A DNA stretch of 64,000 bases from Furfurilactobacillus milii (GCF_009864005.1 NZ_WEZQ01000005.1:372408-436407), one strand, 5' to 3'. Positions 1-9,377 are shown, counted from the first letter of the stretch. Made by a program: numbers and translations. The notes: a model not told the origin generated them from the sequence alone.

Positions 1-883
1 TGCCGATGAGCCTGGCCTAACAGACAATGCCTACACCAATATCATGGTAAGTTGGCTGTTTACAACTTTAGCCAACATTCATAAGGCAATGCCAGCAAAG
101 GACTGGTCAACGGTCACAACCAAAGTCGGACTTAACGATGATGATTTCAATCATTTTGATGACATCGCTCATCATTTAGCATTGGACATCAATAAAGATG
201 GGATTATCGGTCAGTTTGCTGGCTACTTTAAATTGCCAACGCTCGATTTTGAAAAATACCGTAAAAAGTATGGTAACATTTCGCGAGTTGACCGGTTGTT
301 AAAAGCGGAAGGCAAATCACCCGATTCTTATCAGGTTGCCAAACAAGCGGATGCCTTAATGGCTTACTATAACCTAAGCTTTAACACGATTGATAATGTT
401 CTGAAAACCTTGGGTTATAAAATGCCAGGTGAATATCTCACTAAGAACATCGAATACTACTTGGCAAGAACCACTCACGGATCAACCTTATCAAGGATCG
501 TCTATTCAGAATTAAGTCTGATCGACGGCAACATGGATCAGTCATTTGCTTTCTTCAACACCGCTTTGCGTTCTGACTACTATGACATTCAGGGTGGAAC
601 AACTGCTGAAGGTATTCACCTCGGCGTTATGGGTGCCGTTTTAATGCTAGAATTGCGTAACTATGGTGGTGTCAATGAATTCGAATCTGAATTAGCTGTT
701 GATCCACACTTACCAGAAGATTGGCACCGTCTCGCATTTAGTGAACGCTTTAAGGGTGTACTATACAAGTTTGATCTCACCCACAGTAACATTCATGTGA
801 CTGTAGATAAGCCAGCTAAACTCACGGTTCGCGGGCAAGAGTTCTCAGTTACACCGGACAAACCCTTGCAATTAAAAAATTAA
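1..883 (+). CDS. Maltose phosphorylase (GH65), C-terminal part, truncated by window edge
   Basis: Phosphorolytic cleavage of maltose to beta-glucose 1-phosphate and glucose in the cytoplasm. The reading frame is open from base 2 (ADEPGLTDNAYTN...) into the internal Met at base 44, so the gene starts outside the window and the first in-frame ATG is not the start. GH65 signatures are visible: TTHGSTLSRIVYSELS, the GGTTAEGIHLG phosphate-binding segment, and the C-terminal beta-sandwich ending in a VRGQ turn. It lies 56 bp upstream of beta-phosphoglucomutase, which consumes its product, so the two form a maltose-utilisation unit. The catalytic Glu is upstream of the window and cannot be checked. 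Trehalose or kojibiose phosphorylase are less likely alternatives within GH65. Confidence 0.9.
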   Translation, partial: ADEPGLTDNAYTNIMVSWLFTTLANIHKAMPAKDWSTVTTKVGLNDDDFNHFDDIAHHLALDINKDGIIGQFAGYFKLPTLDFEKYRKKYGNISRVDRLLKAEGKSPDSYQVAKQADALMAYYNLSFNTIDNVLKTLGYKMPGEYLTKNIEYYLARTTHGSTLSRIVYSELSLIDGNMDQSFAFFNTALRSDYYDIQGGTTAEGIHLGVMGAVLMLELRNYGGVNEFESELAVDPHLPEDWHRLAFSERFKGVLYKFDLTHSNIHVTVDKPAKLTVRGQEFSVTPDKPLQLKN

Positions 884-939
884 TTGCAGGTGTTCAAACG
901 AATCATCAAAATTAAAAATTATTTGCGGAGGTTTTATTA

Positions 940-1614
940 ATGACAAAGTTTGCGGATTTAAAGGGATTTATTTTTGATTTGGATGGCGTAATTACTGGTA
1001 CAGCAAAGTACCACGGACAAGCGTGGCATCAACTAGCTGACGAACTTGGTGTGACCTGGACCGAAGAACTAGCTAATGGCTTAAAAGGCGTTTCCCGAAT
1101 GGATTCCTTGGAAATGATTTTAAAAGCCGGCGGTAAAGAAAATGACTATACCCCTGAAGAAAAAGTTGCCTATGCAACAAAGAAAAACGACAATTATCTG
1201 TCACTCATCAAAAACATGACACCTAATGACGTCTTCCCTGGTATTAAGGAGTTTTTAGATGATTTGATTGCCAACGGTTACCAGATTTCCTTGGCTTCTG
1301 CTTCAAAAAATGCACCAACAATTTTAGGTCATATCGGTTTGTCCGACTACTTTACCAAAATTGTTGACCCTGCTACCTTGAGTAAGGGCAAGCCTGATCC
1401 AGAAATCTACACCCGGGGCGCAGAAATTCTTGGCTTAGATCCATCTGTTTGTGCTGGTGTGGAAGATGCTGCGGCCGGAGTAGCCAGTATCAATGCCGCT
1501 AACGAAACCTCGATTGGAATTGGCGATAAGCAAGAACTAAGTGCTGCTAATGTTATTTTTGCTGACACTAGTGCATTAACTCTTGATAATATCAAAGCAC
1601 AAATGGACAATTAA
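940..1614 (+). CDS. pgmB: Beta-phosphoglucomutase
   Basis: Converts beta-glucose 1-phosphate to glucose 6-phosphate, linking maltose phosphorolysis to glycolysis. It is a 224-residue HAD-superfamily protein with the nucleophile motif FDLDGVIT (Asp13 nucleophile, Asp15 acid/base), a helical cap, SASKNA as the motif II Ser/Thr region, the motif III Lys region SKGKPDPEIY and the motif IV acidic pair GVEDAAAG. Length is typical. A GCGGAGG Shine-Dalgarno lies 8 bases before ATG. It follows the GH65 phosphorylase gene with a 56-bp gap and is followed by a terminator, so the operon ends here. Confidence 0.95.
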   Translation: MTKFADLKGFIFDLDGVITGTAKYHGQAWHQLADELGVTWTEELANGLKGVSRMDSLEMILKAGGKENDYTPEEKVAYATKKNDNYLSLIKNMTPNDVFPGIKEFLDDLIANGYQISLASASKNAPTILGHIGLSDYFTKIVDPATLSKGKPDPEIYTRGAEILGLDPSVCAGVEDAAAGVASINAANETSIGIGDKQELSAANVIFADTSALTLDNIKAQMDN

Positions 1615-1648
1615 TCGACTCAAATTAATACAGGATAATAAGTTTCAA

Positions 1649-1688
1649 AAACGACTTACCGATTTCATAATCGATAAGTCGTTTTTTG
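1649..1688 (+). terminator. Rho-independent terminator after pgmB
   Basis: Stem AACGACTTAcCGAT / ATCGaTAAGTCGTT around a short loop, followed by a T run. It separates the + strand maltose operon from the convergent - strand genes. Confidence 0.85.
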
Positions 1689-1722
1689 ATTATCTTAGAA
1701 CATAAAACAAAAACTGCACCTA

Positions 1723-2232
1723 TTAAGAACGCCCAAGAAACGTTGTCTTGGTAGTCTCTAAAACATGCCCCTTAATTGCCCGATAAAACTCATTTAACCA
1801 ATAACCATTTTGCAGTGGCAATGTGGTATCTAAAGCGTACCCCGTGACCGTATAGACATGATCACCATTTGGCGGCGTTGGACCAACGTAATGCCGTGTA
1901 ATTGCCGGATCCGTTTGGTGGATCAGGCCACCTGCCGTACTATTATTGCCTTGAACAAAGGCTTCACCTTCACGGCGACTGGCATCCTCTTTAAGTTCAG
2001 CGTGCTCAGCAGACAGATTAGCCCCAATCCAATGAATGTACGTAAATCCTGAAACGGGAATCGCGTCATCATCTAACAGTGTCCAAGCAACGGTTTTTGT
2101 ACCTGCTGGTAAATCAGTGAACGTCATCGGAAATGAAATCACTGGTTGGCCTGCGTACATTTCATCCGGTTGGGCATGACGACTATAACGGTCACCAATG
2201 TACCCATTTTCAGTTGGAATTTTAATCTTCAT
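1723..2232 (-). CDS. YbhB/YbcL-family (PEBP-like) protein
   Basis: Small cytosolic protein of the phosphatidylethanolamine-binding / Raf-kinase-inhibitor-like fold. The family has no settled function in bacteria. Supporting features are a conserved core with DDDAIPVSGFTYIHWIGANL, the later HHxYVGPxPP-type segment (TRHYVGPTPPNGDHVYT) and the C-terminal LxxxxxGHVLExTKTxFLGR ending. I place the start at the ATG of MKIKIPTENG (169 residues) because GGGAG lies 10 bases upstream; the longer frame would begin inside the stop of the preceding gene with no Shine-Dalgarno site. It follows the HAD phosphatase gene by 38 bp and is probably cotranscribed. Confidence 0.85.
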   Translation of the reverse strand: MKIKIPTENGYIGDRYSRHAQPDEMYAGQPVISFPMTFTDLPAGTKTVAWTLLDDDAIPVSGFTYIHWIGANLSAEHAELKEDASRREGEAFVQGNNSTAGGLIHQTDPAITRHYVGPTPPNGDHVYTVTGYALDTTLPLQNGYWLNEFYRAIKGHVLETTKTTFLGRS

Positions 2233-2270
2233 GAATCTGCTGCTCCCTTTCTGAATGTTTTTTATCGGCA

Positions 2271-3056
2271 TCATTTACTCGCGATGAGTTGATAGTGCCT
2301 TAAGCCGTTAACAATTCCATCCGTTGTGTTCGTCGTAGTAATGTAATCGGCGACCTTTTTATCACGGGGATTACCGTTTCCCATAACAATGGCTGTATCA
2401 ACGCTAGCAAACATCTCAAGATCGTTTAGTTCATCCCCAAAAGCATAAGTATGAATACCTTCCAAATGAGCCTGTTGAAGCAATTTTTCTAATCCGCTTC
2501 GTTTGGTAACGCCACTCTTCATGGTATCCAAACAGACCGGATTATTTCGTACCAAGGTTAATTGACCGGCAAAATGCTCGTTATAGAGATCTTCTTTGTC
2601 ACGGTTAAAAACATTTAAAAAGTTAATGGGATGCTTAAGGTAGAATTCCGGATCCACCGTAATCGACAAGCGTAGTGCCTTATAGTTGTTAACGATATCA
2701 TCCGTTGTCTTGGTCAATGCAAAGCCTTCATTGTTGTAATAAGCAACCGCGTCACCCTGTTCATTTGCAAACGCTGTGAATGATTCGATAAGCGATTGAT
2801 CAATTGCTTCGCGGAATAACTCTTTACCACGATACTGAACGTACGACCCATTGGCGCTGACCACCGTGTCAATGCCCGTTTCGTCCAATACGTCCTGAAT
2901 CTCAAAGATGTTACGGCCAGTTGCAATCACTGGCAAAATATCGTGTTGCTGCATTTCCTTTATCGCAGCAATGCTTTCAGGCAGGACATTTTTTTGATCA
3001 TCAAACAGTGTTCCATCTAAATCAAAAAAAACAACTGCTTTAATTTCCGTGTTCAT
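2271..3056 (-). CDS. Cof-type HAD-IIB hydrolase
   Basis: Predicted cytosolic sugar-phosphate or nucleotide phosphatase of 261 residues. HAD motif I is FFDLDGTLFD near residue 11, motif II is the IATGRN Thr/Gly region, the Lys is in SGVTKRSGLEKLL, and motif IV is AFGDELNDLEMF. The large type-IIB cap lies between motifs II and III. Substrate cannot be inferred. A GAGGGGG Shine-Dalgarno lies just upstream of ATG. Together with the PEBP-like gene it forms a short - strand unit; the 333 bp upstream contain no gene. Confidence 0.88.
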   Translation of the reverse strand: MNTEIKAVVFFDLDGTLFDDQKNVLPESIAAIKEMQQHDILPVIATGRNIFEIQDVLDETGIDTVVSANGSYVQYRGKELFREAIDQSLIESFTAFANEQGDAVAYYNNEGFALTKTTDDIVNNYKALRLSITVDPEFYLKHPINFLNVFNRDKEDLYNEHFAGQLTLVRNNPVCLDTMKSGVTKRSGLEKLLQQAHLEGIHTYAFGDELNDLEMFASVDTAIVMGNGNPRDKKVADYITTTNTTDGIVNGLRHYQLIASK

Positions 3057-3389
3057 GAGAACAACCCCCTCGTTTTCACTACCCTTTAAGCATAGCGCAT
3101 TCTGGAAAAAATGACATTGTTTGACTCCCTCCAGTCAAGATTTTTTGAAGTCTCTTATTTGTGAATTGTCGGTGAGCGAAAGCCGAAGTCTTAGCCTTAG
3201 ATTATTATTTATCAGGTTTCAAATGGCAGTAGCGCCAATTTTCAAGGACCAGACAGTACTAACAATCATTTAATAGAAGCCGAAACTAAAATGACCCTAT
3301 TCCTACAATTTAGGAATAGAATCATCGTGTAATAAAGATTAATTTTTTAAACTGGATTTGTTGCTTAACTCTCTTTTTAAAGAACACTA
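3057..3389. other. Intergenic region without a recognised gene
   Basis: This stretch lies between rpoZ (transcribed towards it) and the HAD phosphatase (transcribed away). It holds a 9-bp perfect hairpin at 3297-3319 (CTATTCCTA-CAATT-TAGGAATAG) with no T run on either strand, and a 6-bp hairpin with a + strand T run at 3119-3146. Neither is a convincing terminator for rpoZ. I found no conserved ORF. Confidence 0.4.
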
Positions 3390-3632
3390 TTATTGAACAG
3401 TTGGTTTAGGTGTTGAAGTACCCAAGTCTTCTTCGTGGTCAGGATCAATTGTGACTTCACCAGCCTCAACCTCTTCAAGCGCCTTGCCGACAGACTTAAC
3501 TGATTGATAATGTGGCAATAATTCCTGTGCGCCAGCGTCTAACTCATGTGCACGTTTGGAAGCCAACATAATCAGTGAATAACGTGAGTCAACCTTCTTT
3601 AAAAGCTTATCTACTGATGGATATAAAATCAT
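3390..3632 (-). CDS. rpoZ: RNA polymerase omega subunit
   Basis: Omega subunit that helps assemble and stabilise RNA polymerase by latching the beta-prime subunit. It has 80 residues with the typical N-terminal [19 protein letters not shown] segment and the LASKRAHEL helix, followed by an acidic tail ending in a Thr/Pro-rich stretch. It begins 3 bases after the gmk stop, with a GGAAGGA Shine-Dalgarno inside the gmk end, so gmk-rpoZ are translationally close and cotranscribed, as in other Firmicutes. Confidence 0.93.
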   Translation of the reverse strand: MILYPSVDKLLKKVDSRYSLIMLASKRAHELDAGAQELLPHYQSVKSVGKALEEVEAGEVTIDPDHEEDLGTSTPKPTVQ

Positions 3633-3635
3633 AAT

Positions 3636-4304
<669 letters not shown>

Positions 4305-4332
4305 CTATAACCTAAAAAAGAATTTAACAATT

Positions 4333-4361
4333 ATTTTGCACTTTTTTGGCGTCAATTTCAA
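4333..4361 (-). promoter_or_regulatory. Candidate promoter for gmk-rpoZ
   Basis: Read on the - strand: TTGAAA, 17 bases, CAAAAT, about 50 bases before the gmk start. An overlapping TTGACG with a 16-base spacer to TAATTG is an alternative. Confidence 0.45.
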
Positions 4362-4462
4362 GCGTTCAACTACGACATTTGCCGCTAAATACGCCGTTTT
4401 AGAAACTTTTGCGTGAAAAGTGTCCCTTTACAAAAGCTTGTTAACAGAATTGAAATTTATGT

Positions 4463-4491
4463 TTGCATTTTTGAACGCGTGTTCGTATAAT
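4463..4491 (+). promoter_or_regulatory. Promoter of the SOS-box gene
   Basis: TTGCAT at 4463, a 17-base spacer and a perfect TATAAT at 4486, about 120 bases upstream of the chosen start codon. The LexA box lies inside the spacer and abuts the -10 element. Confidence 0.8.
4472..4485. promoter_or_regulatory. Predicted LexA (DinR) SOS box
   Basis: TGAACGCGTGTTCG differs from the Gram-positive LexA consensus CGAACRNRYGTTCG only at the first base. It occupies the spacer directly next to the -10 hexamer, where LexA would block RNA polymerase. A second, degenerate match (CGAACAGATTGTCG at 4521-4534) lies in the leader. Confidence 0.75.
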
Positions 4492-4609
4492 ATAAATAGT
4501 CAAACAGACGTTCTCTATCACGAACAGATTGTCGAACGTTAGAAAAAAATTCAACTGTTTTCGTCGTTTTCTTAATGACGAGCGATACGAAATTTCGGAG
4601 GCCACGACT

Positions 4610-5014
4610 ATGGAACAATTAATGCCAAATACTTATATCAACCCTGTGATGACAAAATCAACACTTCATCATAGTATTCGCCATTCATCGGTTCTTTCAC
4701 ACCATAGTCGTCTTTCTTTTGGTCAGCGTATTAGAAGCTTTTTCACGGCGGAACGTGGCGATACACTACGTCATCCACAGTTTTCGTCTGACGTGATTAT
4801 TGCCCATCTTGATCGTGCGCTTAAACAGCATGCAGTTGTCTCAATCATGTTAAACCAACCATCAAACCCGTTTGCCAAGAAACTCACGACAGTTACTGGT
4901 ACTCTTAGGCAGGACCAAGACATTCTGACGATTACCAATCACGCAACTGGCAAAACTTATTTAGTTTTACCAGAACAAATTCGTCAAATCTGTTTCGGCT
5001 TGATGGTCGCTTAA
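4610..5014 (+). CDS. Predicted SOS-regulated YolD-like protein
   Basis: A 134-residue protein with no clear enzymatic motif. The C-terminal half (helix LDRALKQHAVV, then strands around TTVTGTLRQDQDILTI and GKTYLVLPEQIRQICF) resembles the YolD-like fold, whose members accompany SOS polymerases; this is pattern recognition, not a search result. The N-terminal half is His/Ser-rich and basic (HHSIRHSSVLSHHSRLSF). The start is the ATG with CGGAGG 8 bases upstream; a longer frame from a TTG at 4529 has no Shine-Dalgarno site. The gene stands alone on the + strand, with a strong promoter carrying a LexA box and a strong terminator, so it is probably monocistronic and DNA-damage induced. No polymerase gene is adjacent. 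Confidence 0.6.
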   Translation: MEQLMPNTYINPVMTKSTLHHSIRHSSVLSHHSRLSFGQRIRSFFTAERGDTLRHPQFSSDVIIAHLDRALKQHAVVSIMLNQPSNPFAKKLTTVTGTLRQDQDILTITNHATGKTYLVLPEQIRQICFGLMVA

Positions 5015-5070
5015 ACCTTAGCGACCATTGATTACAGATTTGAAGAATGACATTACACCAGTTGTATAAA

Positions 5071-5138
5071 ATAAAACACTTGCGTTAATAGTTCCTGAGT
5101 ATCTGATCAGGAACTGTTAACGCAAGTGCTTTTTATTT
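5071..5138. terminator. Bidirectional terminator between SOS gene and recN
   Basis: A long stem CACTTGCGTTAA..GTTCCTGA / TCAGGAAC..TTAACGCAAGTG (5077-5128) is followed by CTTTTTATTTT on + and TTTTATTTTAT on -, serving both converging genes. Confidence 0.9.
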
Positions 5139-5177
5139 TCGTTTAATTTTAAATATCGTCAGCCCAACTACTGTACC

Positions 5178-6884
5178 TTATGATTCAGCTAACTGCTTTT
5201 TTTCTGCATCTGCCATTTTCAACAACTCTGAGGCGTGTTCAGTTGTCAATTTTGTCACAGTCGTGCCGGCCAGCATCCGTGCTAGTTCAGTTACCCGTTT
5301 AGCAGTTGTCAACTTATCAACACTGGTCTTAGTGCGTCCCTTGTTGATCTGCTTCTGAATATAAAATTGATGATCCGCAATCGCGGCAACTTGTGGTAAG
5401 TGAGTGATGCACAAAACTTGAGAGTGGCGACCAATTACCATAATTTTCTCAGCAATGGCCTGAGCAACCCGCCCCGAAACACCAGTATCCACTTCATCAA
5501 AAATAATACTTGTCACACCTTGATTTTCAGAAAAAATCGTCTTCAACGCCAGCATCATCCGCGAAAGTTCTCCGCCAGAGGCAGTTTTGGCCAATGGCTT
5601 GGGATCTTCACCAGGGTTTGTTTGAATATAGAATTCAACGTTATCAATCCCAGTCGTAAAAAATGGCGTTTCTTCATGTTTCAAAAACCGTACACTAAAA
5701 ACGGCCTTCTCCATATAGAGAGCTTTCAATTGTTCGTGAACATCTTCCTCTAATTGCTTAGCCAATTTTTGTCGCATTTCACTAAGCTCATTGCCTGCTT
5801 TTTGCACCGCAGTCTTAGCCTTGTTCAACTGGGTCATCAGTGTCTGATCATCATCCTGATCACCCTGCATACGATCCAATTCAACTTTGATTTTATCGAA
5901 ATAGGCCAACACCTTGGGTACAGAATCGCCATACTTACGCTTTAATTGGTGAATAACCTCCAGACGTGCTTCGATTTCGTCTAAACGTCCTTCATCAAAC
6001 TCCTGATTATCAAGTTGTGAAGAAAGACCATTAGTTGCATCCTGAAGCCCATAGTAGGCACTCGCAATTGTGTCAGACAATGCCTGATATTCAGGATCTA
6101 ATGTGGCGATTTCTTGCATAGCTGCCATTGCGACACCAATACGATCCAAGGCTGAACCATCTTCACCACCATCAATGGCTTCATGACTGCTTTCTAAGGC
6201 TGTCACAATTTTTTGATAATTGGCCAAACGGTCTCTTTCTGTAATCAACGTGTCCTCTTCATCGGGCGACAGATTGGCATCTTCAATTTCTTGCACCTGA
6301 AATGTCAACATATCGACTCGCTGCGCCCATTCTTGGGCGTGGTCACGTTTGTCAATTGCCAGCTTACGCAATCGCCGGTATTCATCATATTTATCTGTAT
6401 ACGTTTGCTTCAACTTAGCTAAAGCGCTAGGTCTATACTCATCTAACAACTGCAAGTGCTTTTCTGGCTGCATCAATTCTTGATGTTCGTTCTGACCATG
6501 AATATCGACCATTGTCTCCCCAATGCGTTTGAGGGTGGTGGTATTAACTAATGTGCCATTAACACGACTAGTATTATGCCCGTTTTTATTCAGTTCTCGA
6601 TCGATAACCACTTGTTGATCAGCATGATCAATACCAAGGTCTGACAACACTTCAAAAGTGACAGAAGACTTTGGTAGCACGAATAATCCCTGTATCGACG
6701 CTTTGGTTGCCCCTTTACGAATAAAGTCAACGGAAGCGCGGCCACCGGCCAGTAAACCAACAGCGTCAATAATGATGGATTTACCTGCACCTGTTTCACC
6801 AGTCAGAACACTCATTCCATCATCAAAGGCAATATTCAATTTTTCAATAATTGCAAAGTTCTTAATGGATAGTTCCTGTAGCAT
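5178..6884 (-). CDS. recN: DNA repair protein RecN
   Basis: SMC-like ATPase acting early at double-strand breaks. It has 568 residues with Walker A GETGAGKS at residues 29-36, a long central coiled-coil region (about 150-370), the ABC signature ASGGELSRMMLALK and Walker B SIIFDEVDTGVSG, then the D-loop/His switch ITHLPQVAAIADH. ATG is preceded by AAGGAG at 6 bases. It is the last gene of the folD-to-recN operon, 57 bp after argR, and ends at a shared terminator. Linkage to argR, tlyA and ispA is the standard Firmicutes order. Confidence 0.97.
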   Translation of the reverse strand: MLQELSIKNFAIIEKLNIAFDDGMSVLTGETGAGKSIIIDAVGLLAGGRASVDFIRKGATKASIQGLFVLPKSSVTFEVLSDLGIDHADQQVVIDRELNKNGHNTSRVNGTLVNTTTLKRIGETMVDIHGQNEHQELMQPEKHLQLLDEYRPSALAKLKQTYTDKYDEYRRLRKLAIDKRDHAQEWAQRVDMLTFQVQEIEDANLSPDEEDTLITERDRLANYQKIVTALESSHEAIDGGEDGSALDRIGVAMAAMQEIATLDPEYQALSDTIASAYYGLQDATNGLSSQLDNQEFDEGRLDEIEARLEVIHQLKRKYGDSVPKVLAYFDKIKVELDRMQGDQDDDQTLMTQLNKAKTAVQKAGNELSEMRQKLAKQLEEDVHEQLKALYMEKAVFSVRFLKHEETPFFTTGIDNVEFYIQTNPGEDPKPLAKTASGGELSRMMLALKTIFSENQGVTSIIFDEVDTGVSGRVAQAIAEKIMVIGRHSQVLCITHLPQVAAIADHQFYIQKQINKGRTKTSVDKLTTAKRVTELARMLAGTTVTKLTTEHASELLKMADAEKKQLAES

Positions 6885-6941
6885 TCCTTGCTCCTTAAGC
6901 CCTCGTTTAGGGACCCTATCGTGGCATTTCTAAAACTTAAC

Positions 6942-7397
6942 TTATTCCGCACCCAACTCGGCGAGTCTTGAACGAACTTGCACAGCATGATCAATCGTTG
7001 AGGCAATAATCAAAACGGTACTGTCATCGCTTAACACACCAAAAACCTCATCATAATTCATCTGTTTGATTAAACTAGCAATAACCGGGCCGTTTCCTGG
7101 CAGCACATTAAGCAAACAAAATTGATTATTAATGGTCATATCAATAACATTGCCATTTAAGTTTCGTCGCAACTTACTCTCACCATCGATTGGTCGGTCG
7201 CTAGAAAATGTGTAATACGTGCGCCCATTTTCGTCAGGCACTTTAATCAATTGCATCTCAGTGATATCTCGCGAGATTGTCGCTTGTGTAACATCAAGTC
7301 CCTCTCGGTCTAACAAAAGCACCAGTTCTGTCTGTGTATGAACAGCATTATTAACGATAACGCGCCGAATGATTGCCTGCCGTTCCCGTTTTTTCAT
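6942..7397 (-). CDS. argR: Arginine repressor ArgR/AhrC family
   Basis: Transcription factor controlling arginine biosynthesis or catabolism genes as an arginine-bound hexamer. It has 151 residues: an N-terminal winged helix (KKRERQAIIRRVIVNNAVHT, then TQATISRDITEMQLIKV) and a C-terminal oligomerisation/arginine-binding domain with the GNGPVIASLI segment and GVLSDDSTVLIIA. GAGGGTGG precedes ATG. It lies 14 bp after tlyA and upstream of recN, as in B. subtilis ahrC. Many lactobacilli carry several argR paralogues, so the regulatory target is not certain. Confidence 0.93.
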   Translation of the reverse strand: MKKRERQAIIRRVIVNNAVHTQTELVLLLDREGLDVTQATISRDITEMQLIKVPDENGRTYYTFSSDRPIDGESKLRRNLNGNVIDMTINNQFCLLNVLPGNGPVIASLIKQMNYDEVFGVLSDDSTVLIIASTIDHAVQVRSRLAELGAE

Positions 7398-7411
7398 GAA
7401 CGATCCACCCT

Positions 7412-8230
7412 CTACTTTTGATTCAGTTGGGCATAAGCTGACGTCAACGTTTCCTTCACGGACACATTTGGCGACAGTTGTCCCTCTCCGTCTGTGTTCA
7501 CAAGATGGATTAAGAACTCGATGTTTCCTTCGCCACCCTTAATTGGTGAAAAATCCAGTCCTGTAACAGAATAACCTGTTGCCAATGAAAAGGAGACAAT
7601 ATCATTCAGAACAGATTCATGCACATTTGGGTCTTTAACAATGCCGTGCTTACCAACGTTATTTTTACCTGCCTCGAATTGTGGTTTAATCAACGCAACC
7701 ACTTCGCCTTGAGGCTGCAAAATTGTTTTCAAGTTAGGCAAGATGAGATGTAGTGAAATAAAGGATACGTCAATACTAGCAAATGTTGGCCGACCAAAGG
7801 TAAAGTCCGCAGGTTTCGAATAACGGAAATTCGTATGTTCCATAACAACGACACGCGGATCTTCGCGTAACTTCCACACCAACTGATTGCTGCCAACATC
7901 TAGCGCATATGAGCGGACAGCACCATTCTGTAACATAACGTCGGTGAAACCACCCGTGGAAGAACCAATGTCTAGCACTGTTTGGCCAGTTACATCAATG
8001 TTAAACACTTTAAGTGCTTTAGCTAGTTTAAAACCGCCTCGGCTCACGTACGGCATCGGATCGCCTTTAATATGCAATTCCGTATCTGTTGGAATTCGCT
8101 CACCCGGTTTATCTAATCGTTCTTCATTTTTTCCTAGCACCTCACCGGCCATTACTGCCCGTTTGGCCTGCTCACGAGACGTGAATACTCCCTGCTCAAC
8201 AAGCAGGATGTCGACACGTTGTTTTTCCAT
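7412..8230 (-). CDS. tlyA: TlyA-family rRNA 2'-O-methyltransferase
   Basis: Predicted cytidine 2'-O-methyltransferase acting on rRNA; some homologues are annotated as hemolysin A. It has 272 residues: an S4 RNA-binding domain at residues 3-65 (RVDILLVEQGVFTSREQAKRAVMAG..) followed by a FtsJ-like SAM domain with motif I LDIGSSTGGFTDVMLQNGA and later LIKPQFEAGK. AAAGGGA precedes ATG. It sits 14 bp downstream of ispA and 14 bp upstream of argR within the operon. Confidence 0.93.
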   Translation of the reverse strand: MEKQRVDILLVEQGVFTSREQAKRAVMAGEVLGKNEERLDKPGERIPTDTELHIKGDPMPYVSRGGFKLAKALKVFNIDVTGQTVLDIGSSTGGFTDVMLQNGAVRSYALDVGSNQLVWKLREDPRVVVMEHTNFRYSKPADFTFGRPTFASIDVSFISLHLILPNLKTILQPQGEVVALIKPQFEAGKNNVGKHGIVKDPNVHESVLNDIVSFSLATGYSVTGLDFSPIKGGEGNIEFLIHLVNTDGEGQLSPNVSVKETLTSAYAQLNQK

Positions 8231-8244
8231 GTGTTTTTCCCTTT

Positions 8245-9129
8245 CTAACCCTCAAAATAGCTCAAGAACGCGCTCAGAATGTTTCCATCAGCACCACTGT
8301 CTGACAGCGCATCACAAGCCTGCCGAGCATCCTCAATACTGGCGTTTAACGCTTGCCGTGCAGCAGGTAACCCAATCAACCGTGGATAGGTGTTTTTGCC
8401 CTCAACCTCATCCTTATTGGGCGTCTTGCCCAGCTGCTCAGCCGTTGCAGTTTCATCTAAAATATCATCATAAATTTGAAATGCCAAACCAAACGCTGCG
8501 CCGAAACGAGCAAAATGTTGACATTGTTCCGCCGTTGCGTGACCCATGATGGCCCCCGCCATAACCGCGTACTCCAAGAGTGCACCCGTTTTACGTTTGT
8601 GCAACGCTTGTAATTGATCCAACGGGATCCGCTTGCCAGTAGTTGAAACATCTTCTACTTGACCTGCAACCATTCCTTTAGGCCCTGCTGCGACAGCTAA
8701 CTTTTGCACCAAACGAATTGTGATTGAAGCATCTAACGGTGCTGTCGCTAGCCAGTCAAAGGCCAACGCTTGAAGTCCGTCACCGGCCAAGATAGCAATA
8801 TCCTCGCCAAACACTTTATGATTTGTTGCTTGACCACGACGTAAATCATCATTATCCATCGCGGGCAAATCGTCGTGAATTAACGAATACGTGTGTAACA
8901 ATTCGACAGCCACCGCTGCTTGCATTTCAGCTGCCGTAATTTCTTTATTCAAACTCACTATTGTTGCCAGCGTCAGTAATGGTCGTAACCGTTTGCCACC
9001 GGCCTTAACGGAATAAGCCATTGCTTGACCTAGCAACGACTGATTAGCACTGGTTGCTAATTTTTCATCCAACAACCGATTGATTTTTGGCACATATTCT
9101 TGTTCGAAACTACGTAATTGTTTATTCAT
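8245..9129 (-). CDS. ispA: Farnesyl/geranyl diphosphate synthase
   Basis: Chain-elongating prenyltransferase making C15/C20 diphosphates for undecaprenyl phosphate and other isoprenoids. It has 294 residues with the first Asp-rich motif DDLPAMDND (after HDDL) and the second YDDILDET, plus the GGKRLRP and [10 protein letters not shown] segments. I start it at the ATG overlapping the end of xseB (ATGAATAA), which gives the usual [11 protein letters not shown]-terminus; the longer frame would overlap xseB by 62 bases. Translation is probably coupled to xseB. Confidence 0.94.
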   Translation of the reverse strand: MNKQLRSFEQEYVPKINRLLDEKLATSANQSLLGQAMAYSVKAGGKRLRPLLTLATIVSLNKEITAAEMQAAVAVELLHTYSLIHDDLPAMDNDDLRRGQATNHKVFGEDIAILAGDGLQALAFDWLATAPLDASITIRLVQKLAVAAGPKGMVAGQVEDVSTTGKRIPLDQLQALHKRKTGALLEYAVMAGAIMGHATAEQCQHFARFGAAFGLAFQIYDDILDETATAEQLGKTPNKDEVEGKNTYPRLIGLPAARQALNASIEDARQACDALSDSGADGNILSAFLSYFEG

Positions 9130-9376
9130 GATTTGTTGCCGAATCGGGAGCAGCCTCAAAATCAACCTCTTGACCATTATCATTCATCATCTTGGTCAAC
9201 GTTTTTTCTGCATTGTCCAAAGTATCTTGTAACTGCTTACTCAACGTAACCCCTTGTTGAAATTGAGTTAACGCTGTTTCTAGCGGTACGTCACCTTGCT
9301 CCAATTTTGTTACGATTGCTTGAAGCGCTGTAAGGTTTTCTTCAAACGTTGGTTGTGCCTTTTTTTCCTCTGCCAT
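9122..9376 (-). CDS. xseB: Exodeoxyribonuclease VII small subunit
   Basis: Small subunit of exonuclease VII, which degrades single-stranded DNA from both ends and binds several copies per XseA. It has 84 residues with the family core [32 protein letters not shown], two amphipathic helices and a short C-terminal extension. It starts one base after the xseA stop (TAA-C-ATG) and its end overlaps the ispA start by 8 bases, so all three are translated in tight succession. Confidence 0.96.
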   Translation of the reverse strand: MAEEKKAQPTFEENLTALQAIVTKLEQGDVPLETALTQFQQGVTLSKQLQDTLDNAEKTLTKMMNDNGQEVDFEAAPDSATNHE

Positions 9377-9377
9377 G

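Noticed and set aside
1407-1610. Antisense open frame inside pgmB
   Set aside because: A frame shadow of pgmB without ribosome-binding site; many similar shadows occur across the window and were omitted.
3119-3146. Terminator-like hairpin TTGACT-ccctcc-AGTCAA with T run on +
   Set aside because: Only a 6-bp stem and no + strand transcript known to end there; left as part of the intergenic description.
4529-4609. N-terminal extension of the SOS gene from a TTG
   Set aside because: No ribosome-binding site upstream of the TTG, whereas CGGAGG lies at ideal distance from the ATG at 4610.
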